5,526 nucleotides of DNA from Acidimicrobiales bacterium (GTDB lineage Bacteria; Actinomycetota; Acidimicrobiia; Acidimicrobiales; UBA8190): positions 1 through 5,526 of the forward strand of contig JASHZK010000181.1 in assembly GCA_030042575.1 (NCBI GenBank), given 5' to 3'. A program made the position numbers and the translations under genes. Under the pieces are notes generated by a model. It ran no database searches and had not been told where the DNA came from. It saw nothing but the letters and a program-made list of their open reading frames with translations. Shown here piece after piece: positions 1 to 5,526 of this stretch (positions are counted from its first letter, which is position 1; every line of letters begins with the position of its first letter).

Positions 1-713
1 CGCTTGGACAGCGAGTGCACGGCCAGCACCCCTTCGACTCCGTGGTCGAGCACCGAGGCCGGATCGCCGTCCCAGGTGTACTCGGCGTAGCACTCGTCGG
101 AACACACCGGCACTCCGTGGCGCCGCGCCCAGCGCACCGTCGGGCCCAGATCGGACCGCGCTCCACTGGGATTGGCCGGGCTGTTCACCCACAGCACCAG
201 GGCCCGAGCCACGTCGCCGTCGGACAGCGCATCGAGATCCGCGGCCCCGTCCGGACGGGCCGGCACGCCCACGTAGCGACAGCCGGCCAAGGTGGCGCCC
301 ATGGCATAGGTCGGGTAGGCCAGGGCCGGGCCGAGCACGGTGTCGAGTCCCGGGGACCGCAGGCGCAGGTGCCAGGCCAACGACGCCACCAGCTCCTTGG
401 TGCCCACACACGCCGCCACCGCCGAGGAGGCCACGGTCGTAGCGAAGCGGCGGCCCAGGTAGCGGGCGGCCACCTCCCGGAACGCCACCGAGCCCACTGA
501 GGACGGATAGCCACGCTCGGCACCCGAAGCGCTCAGGGCGGCCACCACGGCCGGTGGCGGCGGATCGCCGGGCGTGCCCACCGACAGGTCGACCAGTCCA
601 CCGGGAGAGCGCGCCGCCAACTCGGCCAGTGCCTGGAGCTGGTGATAGGGGTACGGCGGCGGGGCGAACCCGCCTGTGGACGACGCCGGCGGCCGGTCGG
701 ACGCAGGGCTCAC
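1..713 (-). CDS. dapC: N-succinyldiaminopimelate aminotransferase DapC, actinobacterial type (partial, 3' end outside window)
   Basis: This is a fold-type I PLP aminotransferase that would convert N-succinyl-2-amino-6-ketopimelate and glutamate to N-succinyl-LL-diaminopimelate in the cytoplasmic succinylase branch of DAP/lysine synthesis. I translated 237 residues from a GTG at 711-713. Visible landmarks, in order, are VDLSVGTPGDPP (about 41-52), GTKELVASL (104-112), LAYPTYAMGA (131-140), the NSPANPSG asparagine motif (177-184), SDECYAEY (205-212) with the cofactor-contacting Asp and Tyr, and HSLSK (233-237), whose Lys237 is the expected Schiff-base lysine and the last full codon in the window. 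These motifs closely match my recollection of Mycobacterium DapC, a protein of about 360 residues, so roughly a third is missing. The GTG overlaps the hflX stop as GTGA, and no other usable start precedes the conserved region. Function is inferred from motifs and from the dapF gene two positions upstream; another class I/II aminotransferase is the less likely alternative. Confidence 0.88.
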   Translation of the reverse strand, partial: MSPASDRPPASSTGGFAPPPYPYHQLQALAELAARSPGGLVDLSVGTPGDPPPPAVVAALSASGAERGYPSSVGSVAFREVAARYLGRRFATTVASSAVAACVGTKELVASLAWHLRLRSPGLDTVLGPALAYPTYAMGATLAGCRYVGVPARPDGAADLDALSDGDVARALVLWVNSPANPSGARSDLGPTVRWARRHGVPVCSDECYAEYTWDGDPASVLDHGVEGVLAVHSLSK

Positions 714-1972
714 GAGGCCGAGAACTCCGAGAAGCGGGCGCGCCCTGCGTCGTCGAGGACGACCTCGAGCATGGTGGCACCTTCGCCGTGGACCTCCTCG
801 ACCACTTCGCCCTCTCGGTGCAAGGCGGCCAGGACGTCGCCACGCTCGAAGGGCACCCGGAGGCGCACAGCTCGATCGGCCCGGTGAAGGCGCGCTCCGA
901 CGGAGTCGAGCAGAGCCTTGATCCCTTCGCCGGTGCGGGCCGAGACCACCATCGCCCCGTCGTGGCGCTCGGCCAGGCGCCGGGCCGCCACCGGAGCCAG
1001 GTCGGCCTTGTTGACGGCCAGCAACTCGGGAACCTCGGTGGCATCGATCTCGGTCAGCACGCCGCGCACAGCGTCGATCTGCGCCTCGGGGTCCTCGGCC
1101 GACGCGTCGACCACGTGCAACAGCAGGTCCGTCTCGCCCACCTCCTCCAAAGTGGAGCGAAAGGCCTCGACGAGCTGGTGGGGCAGCTTGCGGACGAAGC
1201 CCACCGTGTCGGTGACGAGCACCGCCTCGCCCCCGGGCAGCTCCAGTCGCCGGGTACGAGGGTCGAGAGTGGAGAAAAGCCGGTTCTCCACGGCCACCTC
1301 GGCGTCGGTCAACCGGTTGAGGAGCGTCGACTTGCCGGCATTGGTGTAGCCCACCAACGACACCGACTTCTGGCGTGATCGCCGGCGGGCCCGGCGCTGG
1401 GTCCGCCGGGTCTCCCCCAAGGTACGCAGGTCAGCTTCCAAGCGGGCCGTGCGCCGCAGCAGGCGCCGGCGGTCCACCTCGAGCTGGGTCTCCCCCGGCC
1501 CCCGGGTCCCGATGCCACCGGCCTGCTGGGAGAGGGCGATGCCCCGTCCCCGTAGCCGAGGCAGCCGGTAACGCAGGAGCGCCAGTTCGACCTGGGCCTT
1601 GCCCTCCTGGCTGCGGGCGTTCTGGGCGAAGATGTCGAGGATCACCGCCGTTCGGTCGATGGCGGTGCGACCGAGGAGCTTCTCCAGGTTGCGCTGCTGA
1701 GCCGGGCTGAGCTCGTCGTCGAAGACCACGGTGTCGGCGTCGACCGATTCCGACGTCTCATGCAGCTCCTCGGCCTTGCCCCGGCCCACGAACGTGGCCG
1801 GCTCGGGGCGGTCCCGGCGCTGGACGACGCGGGCGACCACATCGGCGCCGGCGGTGTCGACCAGCAGCGCCAGCTCGTCCAGGTCGGACTCCACTGCGTC
1901 GGTCGAGGTCCACGGGAAGACCACGCCCACGAGCACGATGCGCTCGCGGAACCGGCGCTCGATGAGCGTCAC
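710..1972 (-). CDS. hflX: HflX, ribosome-associated GTPase
   Basis: HflX proteins bind the 50S subunit and split stalled or stress-arrested ribosomes using GTP. The 420-residue product is full length for the family. The N-terminal HflX domain shows the glycine-rich FVGRGKAEEL (61-70) and QQAGGIGTRGPGETQLE (149-165), followed by an arginine-rich helical linker (about 167-202). The G domain has G1 GYTNAGKST (208-216), switch I TLDPRTRR (235-242), G3 DTVGFVRKLP (255-264), G4 NKAD (321-324) and G5 SAR (344-346); it ends in the family-typical FSEF near the C terminus. No catalytic motif is missing. The GTG start overlaps the dapF stop as GTGA and is preceded by the best Shine-Dalgarno in the window, so this start is well supported. 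The reading continues directly into dapC by another GTGA overlap. hflX after dapF is a familiar actinobacterial order. Confidence 0.96.
   Translation of the reverse strand: MTLIERRFRERIVLVGVVFPWTSTDAVESDLDELALLVDTAGADVVARVVQRRDRPEPATFVGRGKAEELHETSESVDADTVVFDDELSPAQQRNLEKLLGRTAIDRTAVILDIFAQNARSQEGKAQVELALLRYRLPRLRGRGIALSQQAGGIGTRGPGETQLEVDRRRLLRRTARLEADLRTLGETRRTQRRARRRSRQKSVSLVGYTNAGKSTLLNRLTDAEVAVENRLFSTLDPRTRRLELPGGEAVLVTDTVGFVRKLPHQLVEAFRSTLEEVGETDLLLHVVDASAEDPEAQIDAVRGVLTEIDATEVPELLAVNKADLAPVAARRLAERHDGAMVVSARTGEGIKALLDSVGARLHRADRAVRLRVPFERGDVLAALHREGEVVEEVHGEGATMLEVVLDDAGRARFSEFSAS
725..728 (-). promoter_or_regulatory. Weak ribosome binding site of dapC
   Basis: The sense strand reads GGAG 11 nt before the dapC GTG, inside the last codons of hflX. 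It is a short and slightly distant match to the anti-Shine-Dalgarno. It supports the GTG at 711-713, but the GTGA stop/start overlap is probably the stronger determinant through translational coupling. Confidence 0.45.
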
Positions 1973-2916
1973 CGGCCCCCCGTCACCTCCTCGACGGGCA
2001 CCACGTCGATCTTCACCGGGTCGACCGGCACCGTGCCGCTTCCGCCCGTGTCGGCCGCCCCGGACGCCCCGGGCGCCCCGGTGACGCTCGTCACCAGCGC
2101 GGCCAGAACCGATTCGTCGACGGTCACTTCGCCCACCATCACCGTGGGACCGCCCAGGAGCACCCCGTCGTCGGTGAGCTCCACCTCGAGGACGCCACCG
2201 GGGTTGTGCACGAGGAAGCGCCCATCACCGAGACCCCAGCCCGCGGCAGCCGCCGCCGCCGCGCAGGTGCCGGTTCCGCAGGCCAAGGTCTCCCCCACAC
2301 CGCGCTCCCATACCCGCATGCCCAGCTCGCCTTCCTCCATGGGCCACACCATCTCCACGTTGGCCCCGCCGGGCACCGAGCGCCCGAGGCGGGGACCCAC
2401 GTCGGCAACCAGGGCGTCGTCGACGACCCCGTCGACCAACAGCACCAGATGGGGGTTGCCCACGTCCACCGACCGGGCCGCTTGCACGCGCCGCTCGCCG
2501 AGCGCGAGCTCCGCCCCCAGCACGGCCACTCCCATCGCCACCCGGCCGAAGCCGGTACCCGGTTCGCCGCCGGCGCGGTACTCCACCCGGCGACGTCCGG
2601 CGGCGGTGTCGACCGCCACCGTGCCCGGCGGCACCCAGCCGGCGGCGACGGCCGCCTGCACCAGGCAGCGGATCCCGTTGCCGCTCATCTCGGCCACCGT
2701 GCCGTCGGCATTGCGCAGGTCCATGGCCAGCGCCGTGCCGTCCCGTCCCGGAACTGCCCGCAGCACGCCGTCGGCGCCGATGCCCAGGTGCCGATGGCAC
2801 AGGACGCGCGCTTCGGCGGCCGAGATCGCCCGGCGGCGCTCGGCGTCGAGAAGGACGAGAAAGTCGTTGCCCGCTCCGTGGTGCTTGGTGAACCGCAGCG
2901 GGCTCGCCTCTGGCAT
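1969..2916 (-). CDS. dapF: Diaminopimelate epimerase DapF with Ser in place of the first catalytic Cys
   Basis: DapF interconverts LL- and meso-diaminopimelate without a cofactor, using two cysteines as acid/base pair, to supply peptidoglycan and lysine. The ATG at 2914-2916 gives 315 residues beginning just before the conserved HHGAGNDF (12-19); it has GGGAG 10 nt upstream and a TGATG overlap with the miaA stop, so longer in-frame versions are rejected. Other landmarks are GIGADG (45-50), NADG (69-72), VGNPH (152-156), ANVE (185-188), ERGVGET (204-210) and ACGTGTC (212-218), with Cys213 as the C-terminal catalytic cysteine. In the signature around 77-84 (MSGNGIRC) Ser78 occupies the position of the N-terminal catalytic cysteine (Cys73 in the Haemophilus enzyme), whereas Cys84 is the nearby non-catalytic one. 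The protein runs roughly 40 residues past the usual end, as a Gly/Ala/Pro/Val-rich tail. Family assignment is firm; full epimerase activity is likely from context but not certain. Confidence 0.93.
   Translation of the reverse strand: MPEASPLRFTKHHGAGNDFLVLLDAERRRAISAAEARVLCHRHLGIGADGVLRAVPGRDGTALAMDLRNADGTVAEMSGNGIRCLVQAAVAAGWVPPGTVAVDTAAGRRRVEYRAGGEPGTGFGRVAMGVAVLGAELALGERRVQAARSVDVGNPHLVLLVDGVVDDALVADVGPRLGRSVPGGANVEMVWPMEEGELGMRVWERGVGETLACGTGTCAAAAAAAGWGLGDGRFLVHNPGGVLEVELTDDGVLLGGPTVMVGEVTVDESVLAALVTSVTGAPGASGAADTGGSGTVPVDPVKIDVVPVEEVTGGR
1983..1991 (-). promoter_or_regulatory. Strong ribosome binding site of hflX
   Basis: The sense strand reads AGGAGGTGA, a near-perfect complement of the 16S rRNA 3' end, ending 10 nt before the hflX GTG at 1970-1972. 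It lies within the codons for the EEV of the dapF C terminus. It is the only extended Shine-Dalgarno in the window and suggests that HflX is also initiated independently of dapF translation. Confidence 0.8.
2057..2083. repeat. Three imperfect tandem 9-bp units in the dapF tail
   Basis: On the plus strand the units are GCCCCGGAC, GCCCCGGGC and GCCCCGGTG, sharing the first seven bases. On the coding (minus) strand they encode the tripeptide series TGA-PGA-SGA in the C-terminal tail of DapF. It looks like a coding-level slippage repeat giving a flexible Gly/Ala-rich linker, not a regulatory element. Confidence 0.6.
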
Positions 2917-3926
2917 CAGGCCAAGTCTCCCACCGCCGCCGGCTGGTCCCGTCCTCCGCCGTCGGATCCGGCGGCGTCCCAGTGGGCCAGCAGCTGGGCC
3001 AGCAGATCGTGCTCGTGGTCCTTGGGGTCGAGCCACGCGATGCGCGGGTCGCGGCGGAACCAGGCCCATTGGCGGCGGGCCAGCGCCCGCGTGCGGCGGA
3101 CGGCCTCGTCCACCGCCTCCTCGAGCGGCACACCATGCTCGACGTGGGCCAGCAGTTCGTCATAGCCCAGGGCTTGACGCGCCGTGCGCGACAGCCCGCC
3201 GGGACGCACCGCCAAGCGCCGCACCTCGTCGAGGAGCCCCTGCTGGAGCAGGCGGTCGAAGCGCCGGGCGATGGCCCGGTCGGCCCCAGCCGGGTCGAAG
3301 GGGATGCCCACCAGGCGCAGGGGGGTCGGCGCGTAGGTGCCGAGGCCGGGGCCAAAGGACGAGAACGGCCGTCCTGAGCCCAAGGTCACCTCCAGGGCCC
3401 GCACCACCCGGCGGCCGTTGGTCGGGGCCATGCGGGAGGCAGCCACAGGATCGAGCTCGGCCAGCCGGGCGTGCAGAGCCGGCACGCCACCAGGACCCTC
3501 GGCCTCGCCCCGGAGGCACTCCGCCAGCTCCGGCCAACGCCCGGGCAGCTCCAGCGAGTCGGTCAGGGCCCGCAGGTACAAGCCGGTACCCCCCACGAGC
3601 AGGGCTCGGTGCCCCCGTCCCTCGATCCCGGCCAGGGCCGAGGCGGCGGCCACCTGGAATTGCCGGACGGTGAACTCCTCGTCGGGATCGACCAGGTCGA
3701 GCAGGTGGTAACGAAGCTCGCGGCGTTCGGCCGCGGTGGGCTTGGCCGTCCCGATGTCCATCTCGCGGTAGACCGCCATCGAGTCCACCGACACCAGCTC
3801 GGCCTCCTCACGGGACCGGGCCATGGCCGCCGCCAGGGCCGATTTGCCCGAGGCGGTGACCCCCACCAACGCCACGTGGCCCGCCGGCAGGCGACGGTCG
3901 GGGTCAGCAGCCGGCGTCGGGCTCAC
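2916..3926 (-). CDS. miaA: tRNA dimethylallyltransferase MiaA
   Basis: MiaA transfers the dimethylallyl group of DMAPP to N6 of A37 in tRNAs reading UNN codons, making i6A, the substrate of the MiaB encoded just upstream. The 336-residue product shows a P-loop GVTASGKS (22-29), DSMAVYREMDIGTAKP (48-63) carrying the catalytic Asp48 region, VGGTGLYLRAL (111-121), the NGRRVVRALEV segment (170-180) of the tRNA/DMAPP core, RQALGYDEL (250-258) and RQWAWFRRDPRI (285-296). The P-loop has Val where the family usually has Pro (GPTASGK). The last 20 or so residues are Gly/Asp-rich and unconserved. The start is GTG at 3924-3926, overlapping the miaB stop as GTGA; the nearest purine-rich stretch (GGGTGAG) is 14 nt away, so initiation probably depends on termination of miaB. 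Length and motif order are normal for an intact enzyme. Confidence 0.96.
   Translation of the reverse strand: MSPTPAADPDRRLPAGHVALVGVTASGKSALAAAMARSREEAELVSVDSMAVYREMDIGTAKPTAAERRELRYHLLDLVDPDEEFTVRQFQVAAASALAGIEGRGHRALLVGGTGLYLRALTDSLELPGRWPELAECLRGEAEGPGGVPALHARLAELDPVAASRMAPTNGRRVVRALEVTLGSGRPFSSFGPGLGTYAPTPLRLVGIPFDPAGADRAIARRFDRLLQQGLLDEVRRLAVRPGGLSRTARQALGYDELLAHVEHGVPLEEAVDEAVRRTRALARRQWAWFRRDPRIAWLDPKDHEHDLLAQLLAHWDAAGSDGGGRDQPAAVGDLA
2927..2931 (-). promoter_or_regulatory. Ribosome binding site deciding the dapF start
   Basis: GGGAG on the sense strand lies 10 nt before the ATG at 2914-2916, within the last codons of miaA. Together with the conserved HHGAGNDF motif close to the N terminus it favours this ATG over upstream in-frame starts that would run back inside miaA. 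Confidence 0.6.
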
Positions 3927-5296
3927 GGGGCGGTGGACAGCTCACCCATCAGGTGGTGCGGCCCCGCCTGGGTGATGTGCACGTCGAGGTAGGCGCCGGC
4001 GGCGGGCCCGCCTCGTGCGTCGGGAACGAAGTGCACCAAGGCGTTCTGCCGGGTCCGTCCTGATCGCACGGCCGGGTCACGCTTGGAGGGGCCTTCCACC
4101 AACACCTCCTCCAGGCGTCCCACCCGAGCCCGGTGGCGGGCCAAGGCCGAGCGTTCCACCACGACCCGAAGCCGTTCGAAGCGCTCGGCCACCACCTCCC
4201 GGTCCACGAAGCGGTCGGGCATGGCCGCCGCCCTCGTCCCCGGACGCGGGGAGAAGACGAAGGTGTAGGCACTGTCGTAGGACGCCTCGGCCGCCACTGC
4301 CAGCGTCTCGGCGAAGTCGTCCTCGGTCTCGCCCGGAAATCCCACGATGATGTCGGTGGTGACGGCCAGGTCGGGCACGGCCGAGCGCGCCGCCGCCAGC
4401 CGCTCGAGGTAGCGCGCCGAGGTGTAGCCCCGCCGCATGGACTTGAGCACCCGGTCGCTCCCCGACTGCAAAGGGAGGTGCAGGTGCTCGCACACCGCCG
4501 GTGTCTCGGCCATGGCCGCCATGGTCTCCGGGCGCAGGTCCTTGGGATGGGGACTGGTGAAGCGCACCCGCCGGATGCCTTCGACCGCCCCTACCGCCCG
4601 CAGCAGCTCGGCGAAGAGGGGACGTCTCTTGGTCAGGTCGCGCCCATAAGAGTTCACGTTCTGTCCCAACAGGGTCACCTCGCTCACACCGCGGCCGGCC
4701 AGCGTGCGCACCTCGGCAACGAGTTCGTCGAAGGGACGGCTCACCTCGCGTCCGCGCACCTGGGGGACGATGCAGAAGGCGCACGAGTTGTCACAGCCCC
4801 TCTGCACCGTGACCCAGGCCGAGTGCGCCGAGCGCCGGGCCGGTCCCGGCCCGGGTGCCGTGGTCTGGCCGCAGTCGGCGGTCACGGGCGCCTCGAGGAC
4901 CTCCACCACCGGTCCGGAGTCGGCCGCCTGGCGAAGCAACACCGGAGCGCGCTCGATGTTGTGCGTGCCGAACACCACGTCGACATGGGGGGCTTTCCGG
5001 CGCACCTGCTCCCGGTCCTTTTGGGCGAGGCAGCCCGCCACCGCCACCATCGTCCCTGGGCGACGATCGAGCTGGGGCTTCAGCCGGCCGAGCTCTCCGT
5101 AGAGCCGGTTGTCGGCGTTCTCCCGGATGCAGCAGGTGTTGAACACGAGGACGTCGGCCTGGTCGGGATCGTCGGTCGCCTCCATGCCGTCGGCCACGAG
5201 AAGGTCGGCGATGCGTTCGGAGTCGTGCTCGTTCATCTGGCAACCGAAGGTCCGGATGTGGAAGCGCCGCCTCACTCCACGGGGATCGGGGATCAC
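3923..5296 (-). CDS. miaB: tRNA-2-methylthio-N6-dimethylallyladenosine synthase MiaB
   Basis: MiaB is a radical SAM methylthiotransferase that converts i6A37 to ms2i6A37 in tRNA, the step after MiaA. The 457-residue product has the complete three-domain layout. The N-terminal UPF0004 domain has Cys19 (FGCQMN), Cys55 (NTCCIREN) and Cys89 (AGCLAQ) as ligands of the auxiliary 4Fe-4S cluster. The radical SAM core has CDNSCAFC (Cys168, Cys172, Cys175; CX3CX2C), LLGQNVNSYG (209-218), LHLPLQSGSD (272-281) and TTDIIVGFPGE (313-323). A TRAM RNA-binding domain lies around 390-455. Cys56 is an additional cysteine next to the ligand Cys55. The GTG at 5294-5296 is the earliest possible start, because the preceding gene's TAG lies in the same frame 9 nt before it. 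No Shine-Dalgarno is visible there; a GTG at 5273-5275 is an alternative that would lose seven residues. The stop overlaps the miaA start. Confidence 0.97.
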   Translation of the reverse strand: MIPDPRGVRRRFHIRTFGCQMNEHDSERIADLLVADGMEATDDPDQADVLVFNTCCIRENADNRLYGELGRLKPQLDRRPGTMVAVAGCLAQKDREQVRRKAPHVDVVFGTHNIERAPVLLRQAADSGPVVEVLEAPVTADCGQTTAPGPGPARRSAHSAWVTVQRGCDNSCAFCIVPQVRGREVSRPFDELVAEVRTLAGRGVSEVTLLGQNVNSYGRDLTKRRPLFAELLRAVGAVEGIRRVRFTSPHPKDLRPETMAAMAETPAVCEHLHLPLQSGSDRVLKSMRRGYTSARYLERLAAARSAVPDLAVTTDIIVGFPGETEDDFAETLAVAAEASYDSAYTFVFSPRPGTRAAAMPDRFVDREVVAERFERLRVVVERSALARHRARVGRLEEVLVEGPSKRDPAVRSGRTRQNALVHFVPDARGGPAAGAYLDVHITQAGPHHLMGELSTAP

Positions 5297-5305
5297 CCGG
5301 CCAGA

Positions 5306-5526
5306 CTATTCGTCAGCCATCACGTCGAACGGCGCCGGGCCTGGCCCCCGAGGCGCCTCGAGGTCGTCTACCACCAGGCCTTCGAGATCAGGGTGGAGGA
5401 CGCGCACCTCGCCCTTGAGCCCGTGCTCTGCCAAGGCCTTCTCCATGTCGGCCCGCACCTTTTCGGCCTCCCCGCCGTCGCACAGTCCGAGGAGGGTGGG
5501 ACCGGCTCCCGACCAGCACGAAGCGA
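5306..5526 (-). CDS. thrB: GHMP-family kinase, probable homoserine kinase ThrB (C-terminal fragment; 5' end outside window)
   Basis: Only the last 72 residues are inside the window, ending at a TAG at 5306-5308. The fragment begins ASCWSGAGPTLLGLC; SGAGPT is the third conserved motif of GHMP kinases (homoserine kinase, mevalonate-type kinases, IspE), a glycine-rich loop near the active site. After it comes a charged helix (about 18-35 of the fragment), then VRVLHPDLEGLVV, which resembles the final strand of ThrB, where a D-x-x-G-x-x-V ending is common, and a short acidic/proline-rich tail. ThrB would phosphorylate homoserine for threonine synthesis, which suits the aspartate-family genes downstream. 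IspE more typically has SGSGPT, which makes it less likely. The family call is good, the specific identity is an inference. It reads into miaB with a 9-nt gap and in the same frame. Confidence 0.65.
   Translation of the reverse strand, partial: ASCWSGAGPTLLGLCDGGEAEKVRADMEKALAEHGLKGEVRVLHPDLEGLVVDDLEAPRGPGPAPFDVMADE

Noticed and set aside
185..523. Minus-strand open frame of 112 codons with Trp/Arg-rich translation
   Set aside because: It is out of frame with dapC, whose frame gives NSPANPSG, SDECYAEY and HSLSK. The Trp/Arg-rich composition is typical of a shifted frame in this base composition.
554..1378. Plus-strand open frame of 274 codons
   Set aside because: It is antisense to hflX and the start of dapC, which both have complete family motifs. 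Its protein shows no motif and is best explained as a shadow frame of high-GC coding DNA.
2083..2096. Small inverted repeat GTGAC-GCTC-GTCAC as a possible terminator
   Set aside because: The stem is only 5 bp, it lies inside dapF coding sequence, and no T-run follows on either strand. Chance palindromes are common in GC-rich coding DNA.
2917..3069. Longer version of dapF starting at 3069
   Set aside because: The extra N-terminal 51 residues are antimotif, low-complexity sequence inside miaA. The ATG at 2914-2916 has a ribosome binding site and places HHGAGNDF at the expected distance from the N terminus.
2225..3355. Minus-strand open frame of 376 codons spanning miaA and dapF
   Set aside because: It is out of frame with both genes; its translation is Arg/Gly/Ser-rich and has no motif, while the true frames are unambiguous.
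1760..3673. Long plus-strand open frame of 637 codons
   Set aside because: It lies antisense to miaA, dapF and hflX. The translation is low-complexity (runs of Ala, Pro, Arg, Ser, Thr) with no recognisable motif, as expected from the complement of GC-rich codons with few stops.
5297..5305. Possible promoter or regulatory site between the kinase gene and miaB
   Set aside because: The gap is only 9 nt and shows no -10/-35-like or operator-like sequence; an internal promoter within the kinase gene cannot be excluded but nothing supports it.

Overview
The window is a very GC-rich stretch in which every supportable gene lies on the minus strand. Gene content and protein style (actinobacterial-type DapC, compact miaB-miaA-dapF-hflX order, frequent GTG starts) point to a high-GC Actinomycetota, perhaps the Acidimicrobiia. 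The phylum is a fairly firm inference and the class is a guess.

Read in the direction of transcription (from position 5526 down to 1), the layout is: the C-terminal end of a GHMP-family kinase, most likely homoserine kinase ThrB (cut by the window edge); miaB (tRNA ms2i6A methylthiotransferase); miaA (tRNA dimethylallyltransferase); dapF (diaminopimelate epimerase); hflX (ribosome-associated GTPase); and the N-terminal two thirds of dapC (N-succinyldiaminopimelate aminotransferase), cut right after its PLP-binding lysine. Gaps are 9 nt or less and four of the five junctions overlap (GTGA three times, TGATG once), so this looks like one translationally coupled operon. There is no non-coding stretch long enough to hold a promoter, terminator or RNA gene, and I see no mobile element, CRISPR array, tRNA or rRNA.

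The genes form two functional groups. MiaA and MiaB act in succession on A37 of tRNAs reading UNN codons, and HflX also works at the translation machinery. DapC and DapF are two steps of the succinylase route to meso-diaminopimelate (peptidoglycan and lysine), and ThrB, if correctly identified, belongs to the threonine branch of the same aspartate family. The core miaB-miaA-dapF-hflX order is known from other actinobacteria, including mycobacteria in a looser form, so most of the window is ordinary housekeeping DNA.

The observation most worth a second look is in DapF. The first of the two catalytic cysteines in the family signature (normally CGNGxR) is a serine here (SGNGIRC), while the second catalytic cysteine (ACGTGTC) is intact. 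The same protein also carries an unusual C-terminal tail of about 40 residues containing a small tandem repeat.
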